The notes under the pieces were generated by a model. That model searched no databases, had not been told where the DNA came from, and was given only the letters and a program-made list of their open reading frames with translations. 64,000 bases of DNA from Triticum aestivum (taxonomy: Eukaryota > Streptophyta > Magnoliopsida > Poales > Poaceae). The first letter of the stretch is position 1, and the number at the start of each line of letters is the position of its first letter. Positions 1 through 10,918 of the stretch are shown piece by piece. The stretch is taken from contig NC_057804.1 of assembly GCF_018294505.1 (NCBI RefSeq), positions 254,890,989 to 254,954,988 of the forward strand. The letters run 5' to 3'. The translations under genes were made by a program, and so were the position numbers.

Positions 1-1935
1 AACAGATTCAGAATAACAGTACATGGCAGGAACAACGATAAGTAGGCATATTGGTGAGCTTGTACCACTCTCCACAGAGCATTTCGTGGCATGTGAAGTC
101 AACCAACAGTAATATGACACAATTCTGAAGCTACACATGGCAAGAGCAAGTTCATAGGGTGCATGGATAACTAGCAAAACACATGGCAAACCTGAACTTA
201 ATGTTAACAGGCTGACAGCAACATTATTTAGCAATTTTGGAGCATGATTATGACAAGCTAAAGCAGGCTACAAATGAAACCAATGGCATGAATGGATAGA
301 GCATGACATGTATAACAAAACATCCTTAGTGAATATCTCCAGATTATGCATAGAATGATTTGTAGCAGCAGGTTTACATAGCATCATGATATAACAGATT
401 CAGCCTAGCAAAACAGTAACAGTAATTACCCTACTTCAAAAGCTTGATGCACTCACCACAAGGCACACAAAAATACATGGATTGCACCATTGTAAATATG
501 TCATGAATATGCTCCTAAAACATGTAGACATCATGCTCAAAGGATGCACACATCAAATGCAACGAAAATGACAAAACAGCAAGTTATAACAGTCTTAGCA
601 GGTTAACATCATATAGCACTCTTGCTACGATGATTAGGGCACCAAGATGGACTCAAACAAGCATGCCACTATGTAATGAAATGAATAGCATCTCCCAGTG
701 AACATTTTGACATATTACACGCACAAAACATAGTAGCACACAGGAAGTTATGGCATGACAAACATGGAACCAGAATATACAAATTAAGGGACTTGGAGAA
801 AATCACCTCCGCGAAAAGTCAACGCAGGACGAGGACGAGCGGGACGGAGGGATCCAGGGAGGCTCGGGGCATGTTTGGTTGCAGGGATGGGTGGATCTCA
901 TCCACCTTCATGGATCTGGCCTGAGAAGAGCTCCGTCGAGCTCTCCCGCGAGGGGGAGGCCGCCGAGGGGCGCCGGCGAGGTGGTGGCGCAGGGAGGCGC
1001 GGGGGCCGGTGGCAGGGACGGGAGGCGCGAGGAGGCGGGCAGCGCGAGGAGGCGATGACGGCGGGCGACGACCATAGCGGAGGGGTCGCGAGGCGGCGGA
1101 GCTCCGGCGGCGGGACGCGGGATCCGGCGGCAGGGCACGGGATCCGCGGTCGGCAGCAGGGCGGCTCCAAGGCGAGGCGGCAACCGGAGCGGAGAGGTGT
1201 GGGCGGCGCGCGGACCCGAGGAGGCAGGGCAGCGAACCGGGCCGGGGGGCGGATCTGGGCCTCGGTGGGCCTGGCGGCGGGGCGTGGAGGAGAGAGGCGG
1301 CGGGGGACACATGGCGGCGCGCCACTGGCTGCGGGCGGTGGCGGAGACTCATCCAGTGGGATCCGGACGTGTCCGGTGGCGGACTGGAGCGGGGTTAGGA
1401 TTTTGTCTGCGATTTGGAAAGGGGGTGCACATATTTATAGGTAGAGGGATCTAGGAGTGTCCAAATGGGGTGCGGTTTTCGCCCACACGATCGTGATCAA
1501 ACGGCGGAGAGCATGGAGGGGGCTTAGATGGGCTAGGTGGGCTGTGTGAAGAGGTTCTAGGCTGCAAAGAGAGGGGGTTTCGGTTAACACGGTTAAGCAT
1601 TGGGGCATCAAAGGACCTCCAAATGGAACAAAAATTGACGGGCGGTCTACCGGTGATATACCAAGGCCACTCGGCAAATGTCGGCCCATTCCGAGAATGT
1701 TTTTTCTCCCACTCACGAAACAAGGTCTGAGAGGGGCGACGGTCATGTGCGAGTGTGCTTGGGCACAGAACGGACAACGGAGAGAACCGGGGGAACCCGA
1801 AAGGATGCAAGTTTTGAAAAACATGCACATGAAATGCGGGTGATGACATGGCAAAATGCAACACGCAAGCAAATGACATGGCAACAACGACGAATAGCTG
1901 GAAGACACCTGGCGCATCGGATCCGGGGTGTTACA
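1..1935 (-). repeat. Partial long LTR, gypsy-type, minus strand
   Basis: Read on the minus strand, an LTR starts at 1935 with TGTAACACCCCGGATCC and runs leftwards out of the window. The bases just right of it (1936-1940, ACTAT) would be one copy of the 5-bp target duplication; the other is off-window. A TATA box lies at 1432-1440, followed in the transcribed direction by a very GC-rich block (about 819-1420). That GC bias gives several long open frames on both strands, which I take as non-coding. Bases 1-800 are AT-rich with no coding signal. The gypsy assignment is inference from the TGTRACRCCC terminus. Whether this is a solo LTR or part of a full element cannot be told. Confidence 0.7.
1432..1440 (-). 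promoter_or_regulatory. TATA box of the LTR promoter
   Basis: On the minus strand the sequence reads CTATAAATATG, about 500 bp inside the LTR start, just upstream of the GC-rich leader. Position and context fit the U3 promoter of a plant LTR retrotransposon. Confidence 0.5.
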
Positions 1936-2501
1936 ACTATACCTCGGCTTTTCAGATGATCATCAAACTCCTGGATCATGTACTCACCTCCATGATCTCA
2001 TCACAGAAGTTTTATAGTCTTGTCGAGCTGATTCTCAACCTCGTTCTGAAACTCTTTGAACTTTTCAAAATTTTCCGGCTTGTGCCTCATCAAATAGATA
2101 TATCCATATCTACTCAAGTCGTCGGTAAAAGTCACGAAGTACTGATAGCCACCTCTGGTAGTTGTGCTCATTGGACCACACACATCACTATGTATAAGTT
2201 CCAACAGCTCAGACGCCCTCTCGCAACTCATTGTGAAAGGATACTTAGTCATCTTGCCGAGCAAGCATGATTCACATGTCTCGAATGACTCAAGTTCGGA
2301 CGAAGTTAGGAGCCCATCATCATTGAGCTTCTTCATGCGTTTCAGACTAATGTGTCCAAGCCGGCAATGCCAGAAGTATGTCGGATTTATCTCATTAGGC
2401 TTATGCCTCTTGACATTCACATTATAGATAGATTCTGTTTCCAGATTCAAAATGAATATCCCATCAACAATGGGTGCATAGCCGTGGAACATACCACTCA
2501 A
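1936..2501 (-). pseudogene. Copia integrase N-terminal part, truncated
   Basis: The minus-strand frame holds the GAG-pre-integrase zinc region (FWHCRLGHISLKRMKKL, then CESCLLGKM) and the first catalytic stretch of integrase (LIHSDVCGPM, FVTFTDDLSRYGYIYLM). After KTIKLL come two in-frame stops at about 1998-2003, exactly where relatives have the conserved R-S before D-x-G-G-E. The same frame continues as DHGGEYM and then reads straight into the inserted LTR. One of the stops fits a CGA to TGA change, as expected from deamination of methylated CpG. The second and third catalytic regions are cut off. Confidence 0.85.
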
Positions 2502-2524
2502 AAATATTGAACAACCATTGTCCT

Positions 2525-3086
2525 TTAAATTGAATCATAACATTGACTCATCAAACATGAGGCAGAAATAATGTTCCGACTAAGTGCAGGAATGTAATAG
2601 CAATTATTCAATTCCATAATGAATCCGGAAGGAAGCTGGAGCTGCATCGTGCCGACCTCCAACACAGCAACTCTTGCTTTGTTGCTGACCCTGATGTCAA
2701 TCTCCCCTTGTGCCACACGCTTAGTTCTTACCAGCCCCTGCATCGAGTTGCAAATGTGAACAATCGATCCGGTATCAAATACCCAAGAGCTACTAGGTAT
2801 GTCAGCAAGGTAAATGTCTATAACATATGCAACAAGTGTACCTTTGCTCGAAGAAGCATTTCCGACCTTCTTGCAATGCTCTGCAAGCCACTTGCTACAG
2901 TTCCTCTTCGAGTGACCGATCTCCTTGCAGTGATAACAAATGGTGTTCGAGTACGGTCCAGACTTCGGCGCAGCGGTGGAGGTTACCGTCTCCGTGCCTT
3001 TGCCTTAGCCTTTTTCTTGGACCAACTCTCTTGAACTTAGCCGATTTCTGCATCATCAACACTTGATGCGTGCCTTTCTTAATATC
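2525..3086 (-). pseudogene. Copia zinc knuckle and aspartic protease, frameshifted
   Basis: A CX2CX4HX4C knuckle (CYHCKEIGHSKRNC) is encoded near 2900-2945 on the minus strand. It is followed by the protease active-site motif VFDTGS near 2760-2780 and the conserved ending LPSGFIMELNNCYYIPALSRNIIS. This is the normal end of gag and start of pol in copia elements. The stretch is in a different frame from both the gag before it and the integrase after it. Confidence 0.8.
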
Positions 3087-3682
3087 CTACTCTGCCACCT
3101 TGAGCATCCCATGCAATTCAGTAAGCTTCTTATCCATGGCATTCATATGATAGTTCGAGATGAACGTCCCATAGCTAGGCGGAAGAGAACCCAGAACTGC
3201 ATCTGTAGCCAGCTCATCCAAGAGCAGGAAGCCCAACCGATCCAAAGCTTGCACATATCCGATCATCTCGATCACATGCAGGCTCAGTGGATCACCTTCC
3301 TTCAGCTTACAATCCATCAAGGATAGCCAGACGTTGAACCTTTCAGTCCTACCTGTGTCTGAAACATGCTCTTGAGACTCTCGATCATATTGTAAGCCTC
3401 AACATTTTTGAAATGTTGTTGCAAATCGGGCTCCATACAATCCAGCATCAAACAGCTGATCTCCATTAATTCATCAACGAGTTTCTGGTAGGCATTCTTA
3501 GTTGTGGCATTATCATTATTGGCAGGTCCCTTTGGAAGTGGATCCTCTAGAACATGTTCCTTTTTATCATGCTTGAGAACAATTCTCAGATTTCTATACC
3601 AGGTGCTAAAGTTTGTTCCATTCAGTTTATCCTTTTCCATAATTGATTTCAATGCAAAGTTGGGTTGAGCAGGTGGTGCCAT
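3087..3682 (-). pseudogene. Copia Gag (UBN2 type), frameshifted
   Basis: The likely start is the ATG at 3682 (MAPPAQPNFALKSIMEK), inside a slightly longer open frame. The text NGTNFSTWYRNLRIVLKHDK and later DCKLKEGDPLSLHVIEMIGY is typical of the UBN2-type capsid of plant copia elements. The frame changes near 3350 and a stop falls at 3087, after the motif LTELHGMLKVAE, where relatives continue into the nucleocapsid region. The product is therefore broken. Confidence 0.82.
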
Positions 3683-4147
3683 TGATCTACAACAGAAAAT
3701 ATGCAATCACTAAGCAATGTGTTTATGTAGAGTAATTCAAGCCTTAAATTTAAATACTCCCACTGAAGTTGGCATCCCTCCGCAAGCTCTCAGTGATTCA
3801 GGATCCGACTAGCGCATGCGACTAGTGAGCTTTAGCATCACTGCTAGCCAACATACCTATCCGGTAAGCAACTCCTTGCTAATTGTAACTCTATACGACT
3901 CCTATCAGTCGGGAAGGTATCTCATACCCCGGCTCCCAACCTTCTTTGCCACAAGGTCCAAAACCGTTTTGATAACCTTGTCAAGTTAACCTGACGCAGT
4001 GCATGTCCGTGTCCGACACGAACCCTTCAGTTCAAGGACACCCAGCAGCACCCCAATTTTATGAGCCCACTACTAGACGTACTTGACATGCGAAGGGATG
4101 GCAATTCGCTTGATATTCATGAGGGATCATTCTACCATTCTAACATG
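3683..4147. other. Unresolved copia leader region
   Basis: About 465 bp upstream of the copia gag with no ORF, no recognisable primer-binding site and no clear LTR end. Probably leader and/or partial LTR of the copia element. The right limit is set by the filler that starts at 4148. Confidence 0.4.
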
Positions 4148-4198
4148 CATAGTGATGTCTACTACACAACCTTCTTCTTGTAGATGTTGCATAGTGAT
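4148..4198. other. Filler: LTR-end fragment between direct repeats
   Basis: The 10-mer GCATAGTGAT occurs at 4148-4157 and again at 4189-4198. Between them is a roughly 35-40 bp copy of the end of the neighbouring LTR (TGATGTCTACTACACAAC, then CTTCTTCTTGTAGATGTTG), which recurs at 4545 and 14464. It sits exactly at the join between copia and gypsy-type sequence, as template-switched filler at a repaired break would. Confidence 0.6.
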
Positions 4199-4544
4199 CA
4201 TACTAACAACATTGCAATCATGCTCATCATTCACATATTTCATGCCAAGCATTCTATGTAATTCTTCTTCTAGCACTTTGGCACAATTTTCCTTTCCATC
4301 ATACTCACGAAAGATATTAAAAAGGTGAAGCGTATGAGACAAACTCAATTCCATTTTTTTGTAATTTTATTTTATAGACTAACTAGTGCTAAAGCAAGAA
4401 ACAAAAAGATTTGATTGCAAGATCTAAAGATATACCTTCAAGCACTCACCTCCCCGGCAACGACGCCAGAAAAGAGCTTAGTTGATGGGGTGTGAGTGAG
4501 TGCCCTTTACCTAGCCTCCCTGGCAATGGCGCCAGAAAGGAGCT
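4199..4544 (-). mobile_element. 5' internal fragment of Sabrina-like gypsy element
   Basis: Near-identical to 14119-14463. It holds the element leader with two primer-site-like motifs (4515-4534, 4449-4468) and the first codons of the element ORF (4354 to about 4199, beginning MELSLSHTLHLFNIFREY). The ORF is cut at the filler junction. It lies to the left of LTR 4545-6162, so that LTR is followed by an internal region on this side as well. Confidence 0.75.
4515..4534 (-). promoter_or_regulatory. Primer-binding site, proximal copy
   Basis: Minus-strand TGGCGCCATTGCCAGGGA lies 10 bp after the LTR end. It is close to the tRNA-Asp-type primer site used by Athila-like gypsy elements. A second similar motif, TGGCGTCGTTGCCGGGGA, lies at 4449-4468. 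Confidence 0.5.
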
Positions 4545-6162
4545 TGATGTCTACTACACAACATTCTTCTTGTAGACGTTGTTGGGCCTGCAAGTGCACA
4601 GGTTTGTAGGACAGTAGCAAATTTCCCTCAAGTGGATGACCTAAGGTTTATCAATCCGTGGGAGGCGTAGGATGAATATGGTCTCTCTCAAGCAACCTTG
4701 CAACCAAATAACAAAAAGTCTCTTGTGTCCCCAACACACCCAATACAATGGTAAATTGTATAGGTGCACTAGTTCGGCGAAGAGATGGTGATACAAGTGC
4801 AAAATAGATAGTAGATATAGGTTTTTGTAATCTGAAAATATAAAAACAGCAAGGTAACAAGAGGTAAAAGTGAGCGTAAACGGTATTGCAATGATAGGAA
4901 ACAAGGCCTAGGGTTCATACTTTCACTAGTGCAAGTTCTCTCAACAATAATAACATAGATAGATAATATAACAAGCCCTCAACATGCAACAAAGAGTCAC
5001 TCCAAAGCCACTAATAGCGGAGAACAAACGTAGAGATTATGGTAGGGTACGAAACCACCTCAAAGCTATTCTTTCGGATCGATCTATAAAAGAGTTTGTA
5101 CTAGAATAACACCTTAAGACACAAATCAACCAAAACCCTAATGTCACCTAGATACTCCATTGTCACCTCAAGTATTCGTGGGCATGATTATACGATATGT
5201 GTCACACAATCTCAGATTCATCCAACCAACGTAAAAGTACTTCAAAGAGTGCCCCAAAGTTTCTACCGGAGAGTCAAGAACGTGTGCCAACCCCTATGCA
5301 TAGGTTCCCAATGTCACGAAACCCGCAAGTTGATCACCAAAACATACATCAAGTGGCACATGATATCCCATTGTCACCGCAGATAATCACGGCAAGACAT
5401 ACATCAAGTGTTCTCATAAAAGACTCAATCCGATAAGATAACTTCAAAGGGGAAACTCAATTCATCACAAGAGAGTAGAGGGGGAGAAACATCATAAGAT
5501 CCAACTACAATAGCAAAGCTCGGGATACATCAAGATCATGCCATAGAGGGAACACGAGAGAGAGATCAAACACATAGCTACTGGTACATACCCTCAGCCC
5601 CGAGGGTGAACTACTCCCTCCTCGTCATGGATAGCTCCGGGATGATGAAGATGGACACCAGTGGTGGGATCCCCCTCCGGCAGGGTGCCGGAACGGGCTC
5701 CCGAGAGGTTTTTGGTGGCTACAGAGGCTTGCGGCGGCGGAACTCCCGATCTATCTTCTGTTCTGGAAGTTTTAGGGTACAAGAGTATATATGGGTGCAG
5801 GGGGTACATCGGTGGAGCTACGGGGGGCCCACGAGGCAGGGGGCGCGCCCGGGGGGTGGGCGTGCCCCCCACCCTCGTGGGCAGCCCGTATCTCCCCTGA
5901 CGTGCACTCCAAGTTCCCTGGGTTGCTTTCCTTCCAAAAATAACTTCTCCAGTTGATTTAGTTCCGTTTTGACTCCGTCTGATATTCCTTTTCCTCCAAA
6001 CACTGAAATAGGCATAAAACAGTAAATCTGGGCTGGGCCTCCGGTTAATAGGTTAGTCCCAAAAATAATATAAAAGTGGATAATAAAGCCCAATATTGCC
6101 TAAAACAGTAGATAATATAGCATGGAGCAATCAAAAATTATAGATACGTTGCAGACGTTTCA
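4545..6162 (-). repeat. Complete LTR of Sabrina-like gypsy element
   Basis: Runs from TGATGTCTACTACAC on the plus strand to CAGACGTTTCA; read on the minus strand it starts TGAAACGTCTGCAACGTATC. Length is 1618 bp. A purine-rich tract abuts its right end and a primer site lies on its left, so this single LTR is flanked by internal sequence on both sides. TATA-like sequence at 5783-5792. The short ORFs on both strands are LTR sequence, not genes. Family name from memory. Confidence 0.8.
5783..5792 (-). promoter_or_regulatory. TATA-like box in LTR
   Basis: Minus-strand ATATATACTC, 370-380 bp inside the LTR, is the only good TATA candidate in this LTR. The GC-rich stretch that contains it fits a U3 promoter. 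No experimental support. Confidence 0.35.
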
Positions 6163-6177
6163 AGCATCCCCAAGCTT
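6163..6177 (-). promoter_or_regulatory. Polypurine tract
   Basis: Minus-strand AAGCTTGGGGATGCT ends exactly where the LTR begins with TGAAACG. This is the expected primer for plus-strand synthesis. The same core recurs four more times inside the element (about 12052, 12109, 12788 and 12844). Confidence 0.6.
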
Positions 6178-6936
6178 AATTCCTGCTCGTCCTCGAGCAG
6201 GTAGATGATAAAAAGAATTTTTGATGCGGAGTGCTACTTGGCATAATTTCAATGTAATTCTTCTTACTTATGATATGAATATTCAGATCCGAAAGATTCA
6301 AGACAAAAGTTCATATTAACATAAAAATTATAATACTTCAAGCATACTAACAAAGCAATTATGTCTTCTCAAAATAACATGGCCAAAGAAAGTTCATCCC
6401 TACAAAATCATATAATTAGGCTATGCTTCATTTTTGTTACACAAAGATGTTCCCAACTTCTATACCCCCGATGACAAGCCAAGCAATTGTTTCATACTTA
6501 AATAATCTCAAACTTTTTCAACCTTCATGCAATACATGAGCATGAGCCATGGATATAGCACTACGGGTGGAATAGAATATGATGATGGGGATTGTGTGGA
6601 GAAGACAAAAAAGGAGAAAGTCTCACATTAACGAGGATAATCAACGGGCTATGGAGATGCCCATCAATTGATGTCAACATGAGGAGTAGGGATTGCCATG
6701 CAACAGATGCACTAGAGCTATGAATGCTCAACAAAAGAAAACTAGTGGGTGTGCATCCAACTCGCTTGCTCATGAAGACCTAGGGCATTTGAGGAAGCCC
6801 ATCATAGGAATATACAAGCCAAGTTCTATAATGAAAAATTCCCACTAGTATAAAAAGACAACTTATGAGACTCACTACATGAAGAACAAGGTGCTACTTT
6901 GAAGCACAAGTGTGGAAAAAGAGATAGTAGCATTGC

Positions 6937-7003
6937 TTTTTTTCTTTTTTTTTCTTTTTGGGCCTTTTTTGGCCTTTTTTTTCTTTTTTTTTCTTTTTGG
7001 GCA
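6937..7003. repeat. T-rich low-complexity tract
   Basis: Two near-copies of a unit of T runs broken by single C residues and ending TTTTTGGGC. The 61-codon frame across it is an artefact of composition. Confidence 0.8.
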
Positions 7004-7092
7004 ATGCTCTAACAATGATGATCATCACACTTCTATTGATTACAACATAAGGATTACAACTCGAAACTTAGAACAAGATATGACTCTATATG

Positions 7093-9527
7093 TGTGACGC
7101 CCCCGATTTAATCGTACACTAATCATACATGCAAACGTGTACGATCAAGATCAGGGACTCACGGGAAGATATCACAACACAACTCTACAAATAAAAATAA
7201 GTCATACAAGCATCATATTACAAGCCAGGGGCCTCGAGGGCTCGAATACAAGAGCTCGATCATAGACGAGTCAGCGGAAGCAACAATATCTGAGTACAGA
7301 CATAAGTTAAACAAGTTTGCCTTAAGAAGGCTAGCACAAACTGGGATACCGATTGAAAGAGGCGCAGGCCTCCTGCCTGGGATCCTCCTAAACTACTCCT
7401 GGTCGTCGTCAGCGGGCTGCACGTAGTAGTAGGCACCTCCAGCATAGTAGGAGTCGTCGTCGAAGGTGGCGTCTGGCTCCAGGGCTCCAGCATCTGGTTG
7501 CGACAACCAGAAAGAAAGGAAAAGGGGAAAAGGGGGGGAGAAAGCAACCGTGAGTACTCATCCAAAGTACTCGCAAGCAAGGAACTATACTACATATGCA
7601 TGGGTATATGTGTAAGGAGGCCATATCGGTGGACTGAACTGCAGAATGCCAGAATAAGAGGGGGATAGCTAATCCTGTCGAAGACTACGCTTCTGGTAGC
7701 CTCCGTCTTGCAGCATATAGAAGAGAGTAGATTGTAGTCCTCCAAGTAGCATCTCCAAGTAGTATCTCCAAGTAGCATCTCCAGTAGCATCGCATAGCAT
7801 AATCCTACCCGGCAATCCTCTCCTCGTCGCCCTGCGGAAAAGCGATCACCGGGTTGTCTGTGGAACTTGGAAGGGTGTGTTTTATTAAGTATCCGGTTCT
7901 AGTTGTCATAAGGTCAAGGTACAACTCCAAGTCGTCCTGTTACCGAAGATCACGGCTATTCGAATAGATTAACTTCCCTGCAGGGGTGCACCACATAGCC
8001 CAACACGCTCGATCCCATTTGGCCGGACACACTTTCCTGGGTCATGCCCGGCCTCGGAAGATCAACACATCGCAGCCCCACCTAGGCTCAACAGAGAGGC
8101 CAGCACGCCGGTCTAAACCTAAGCGCACAGGGGTCTGGGCCCATCGCCCATAGCACACCTGCACGTTGCGTACGCGGCCGAAAGCGGAACTAGCCCCCTT
8201 AATACAAGAGCAGGCTTACGTTCCAATCCGGCGCGCGCCGCTCCGTCGCTGACGTCTGAAGTGCTTCGGCTGATACCACGACGTCGGGATACCCATAACT
8301 ACTCCCGCGTAGATGGTTAGTGCGTATAGGCTCGTAGCCAACTCAGATCAAATACCAAGATCTCGTTAAGCGTGTTAAGTATCCGCGAACGCCGAACAAG
8401 GCCAGGCCCACCTGTCTCCTAGGTGGTCTCAACCTGCCCTGTCGCTCCGCCACAAAGTAACAGTCGGGGGCCGTCGGGAACTCAGGCCCACCACTACCTG
8501 GATGGAGCCACCTGCCCCTTCAGCCCCCATCTCCAAATAGTATCACCAGTAATGTAACCGTGTAAAGTATATAGTATATGCCCGTGATCACCTCCCGAAG
8601 TGATCACAGCCCAGTAGTATAGCATGGCAGACGGACAAGAGTGTAGGGTCACTGATGGAACACTAGCATCCTATACTAAGCATTTAGGATTGCGGGTAAG
8701 GTATCAATGACTGTAGCAGCAATGACAGGCTATGCATCAGAATAGGATTAACGGAAAGCAGTAACAAGCTACACTACTCTAATGCAAGCAGTATAGAGAA
8801 GAGTAGGCGATATCTGGTGATCAAAGGGGGGGCTTGCCTGGTTGCTCTGGCAAGAGAGAGGGGTCGTCAACTCCGCAGTCGAACTGGTCAGCAGCAGCGT
8901 CAGTCTCATAGTCTACCGGATAGAAGAGGGGGAAGAAATAATGAATACAGAGCAAACAAAGCATCACAAAATATAACAAGGCAATACGCGGTGTTCGGTG
9001 TGCCCTAACGCGGTAGTAGGTGATACCGGTTAAGGGGGGAAACATCCGGGAAAATATCCCCGGTGTTTCGTGTTTCCGGGCAGAGGAGCCGGAGGGGGAA
9101 AGTTGCGAGTTTGATATGTTAGGGGGGTGTGGCGAACGAACGGGTTGCGTATCCGGATTCGTCTCGTCGTTCTGATCAACTTTAATGTTGAAAATATTTT
9201 AATCCGAGTTACAGATTAAAAGATATAATTTTCTAAAGATTTTATTAATTTCTGGGATTTAATTAATTATTTAATCCAACATTATCCAGAATAGTAAATG
9301 ATGACGTCAGCATGACATCAGAGTGATGTCAGCAGTCAACGTTGACCATTGACCTGGTCAACCTGTCAGGTGGGTCCCACCTGTCAGGGGATGTTACCTA
9401 ATTAACTACTATTTCGTTAATTTAATTATCTAATTACATTAATTTAAACAGGATTTATTAACTTAATTAATTTAGTTAATAATTAATTAATTAATTAAAT
9501 TCATTTTTATTATTTGTTTTACTTATA

Positions 9528-9581
<54 letters not shown>

Positions 9582-10918
9582 TTTGAAACCATTTTATTAT
9601 TATTATTATTATTATTTCTTATTTCATTTTCGTTCACAGGGGGGTGGGCCCCGTTTGTCTGAGGCACAGAGGCCTTGCGGGTCGGGCGTGCGGGCGTAGG
9701 GGCGGGCGCCGGCCCGAGCCAAAGGAGGCGCTGGGGGCAACGGGGGGCAGCGGCGAGGTGCGCTGGGCGCAGCGGGCGCCCGCACTGGATGCAACCAGTC
9801 AGGGCCACGACGAGAGAGGGGGGGTTTCGCCGGCGTGGTAGTGGCGAGGCCACGGCGGGAAAAATGGGAGGAGCAGGGCGCGGTCGCCGGTACGGGGGAG
9901 CCACAGCGAGGAGGTGGCTGGCCGGAGCGGGGCGGGCACGGAGCGGAACGGCGGACGGCGGCGGCCACCGCGGGCATCGTGCGGCCACGGGGAGGAGGGG
10001 GGGAGAGGGCGCGGCCACGGGCGCGAGGGCCACGGTGAGCGCGGGGCGCGTGCGCGCGCACGGCCAGAGCGTAGCCGGCGCGTGCGGCCCACGGCGGGGC
10101 GGCAACGGCGTAACGGAGGGGGGGGGTACGGCGCCGGTGACGGAGAAGGGAGAGGAGGGAGCTCACGGGGGGGGGGAGTAGGGTAACGGCAGTGGGCTCG
10201 GGGGCGGTCGGGGAAGACCGGCGAGGAGGAGGACGAAGGAGGCGTTCGGCAGCGGTGGGACGGCCGCGTCCACGGCGTCCGGCGAGGAGGGGGTGAGGAC
10301 GAGCGACGGGGCGGCGGTGGTCGGGATCCGGGGGTCAAGCGCCGGGGGGGGGGGAGGCGGCGACGGTCGACGGGTGTTGGGGGCCGGGCGAGGGAGAAGG
10401 GGATCGGGCTCCTCCCGATCCAGATCCAGCGCGAGGGGGGTGGGGGAGAGCGAGTGGGGAGTGGGGGTGAGTGGGGTGACGGGGTGGGGTTAGGGTTCCG
10501 GGGGCGTGGGGTTATGGGGGGGTGGCCGGCTGGGCCTTTGCCCAGTTGGGCCGGTGGTGGCCTAGTCGGCTGGGCCGTCTGGCCCAGTGGGGGGGTCCTT
10601 TTATATATATATATTTTTTTTTGGTTTGTTTTCTGTTTTTTTGCATTATCTTTTCTTTATTTATTTTCTTTTCTGTTTTGATTCATTTTAAGTATTTAGG
10701 TCTTTTATAAAGGCATGCATCCCACACCATAAATTCCTAGGCATTTATTTGCTCACCCCGAACATTTTGTCTTAAATTTTGAAAAGTTTTTATCCTTTGG
10801 TTGATTTTGAATTTGAATTTGAATCAGTTTCGAACTAACACGAGATTACTAACAGTAATCAAAGTGACGTGGCATCGTTAACGGGGGATTACTGTAGCCT
10901 AATTATCCGGGCGTCACA
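7093..10918 (-). mobile_element. Solo LTR, 3.8 kb, gypsy-type
   Basis: The unit starts TGTGACGCCC and ends GGGCGTCACA, a perfect 10-bp inverted repeat. It is flanked by the target duplication ATATG (7088-7092 and 10919-10923). No internal domain is present, so it is a solo LTR left by LTR-LTR recombination. Read on the minus strand its start resembles the plus-strand LTR at 24576 (CCCGG-TAATTA-GCTACAGTAATCC), so both belong to one diverged family. A stretch at 8821-9045 matches 26531-26713 in translation, supporting this. It contains AT-rich sequence (9180-9620), a trinucleotide repeat and a GC-rich block (9640-10600). The ORFs in that block are not credible genes. Confidence 0.85.
9535..9616. 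repeat. ATT trinucleotide microsatellite
   Basis: Uninterrupted TTA/ATT units from about 9535 to 9583, a short break (TTTTGAAACC), then more units from 9594 to 9616. It lies in the AT-rich part of the solo LTR and explains the poly-leucine and poly-isoleucine reading frames here. Confidence 0.95.

Larger units (their letters stand above)
1936..4147 (-). mobile_element. Decayed Ty1/copia retrotransposon, 5' two thirds
   Basis: Minus-strand copia element with gag, zinc knuckle, protease and the first part of integrase in the usual order. It is cut at 1935/1936 by the LTR on the left and ends near 4147 against filler DNA. Frames change several times, so it is not functional. The bases upstream of gag (3683-4147) hold no ORF. 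I could not find a TGGTATCAGAGC primer site there, so leader and LTR are unresolved. RT and RNase H would lie off-window or are lost. Confidence 0.85.

Noticed and set aside
819..1444. Long ORFs on both strands (up to 189 codons)
   Set aside because: GC-rich LTR leader; frames open on both strands with Arg/Gly/Pro/Ala-only text and no motifs.
6912..7097. 61-codon Phe/Leu-rich ORF
   Set aside because: Encoded by a T-rich low-complexity tract.
9491..10338. ORFs up to 204 codons in the solo LTR
   Set aside because: Composition artefact of a GC-rich block and an ATT microsatellite inside an LTR.
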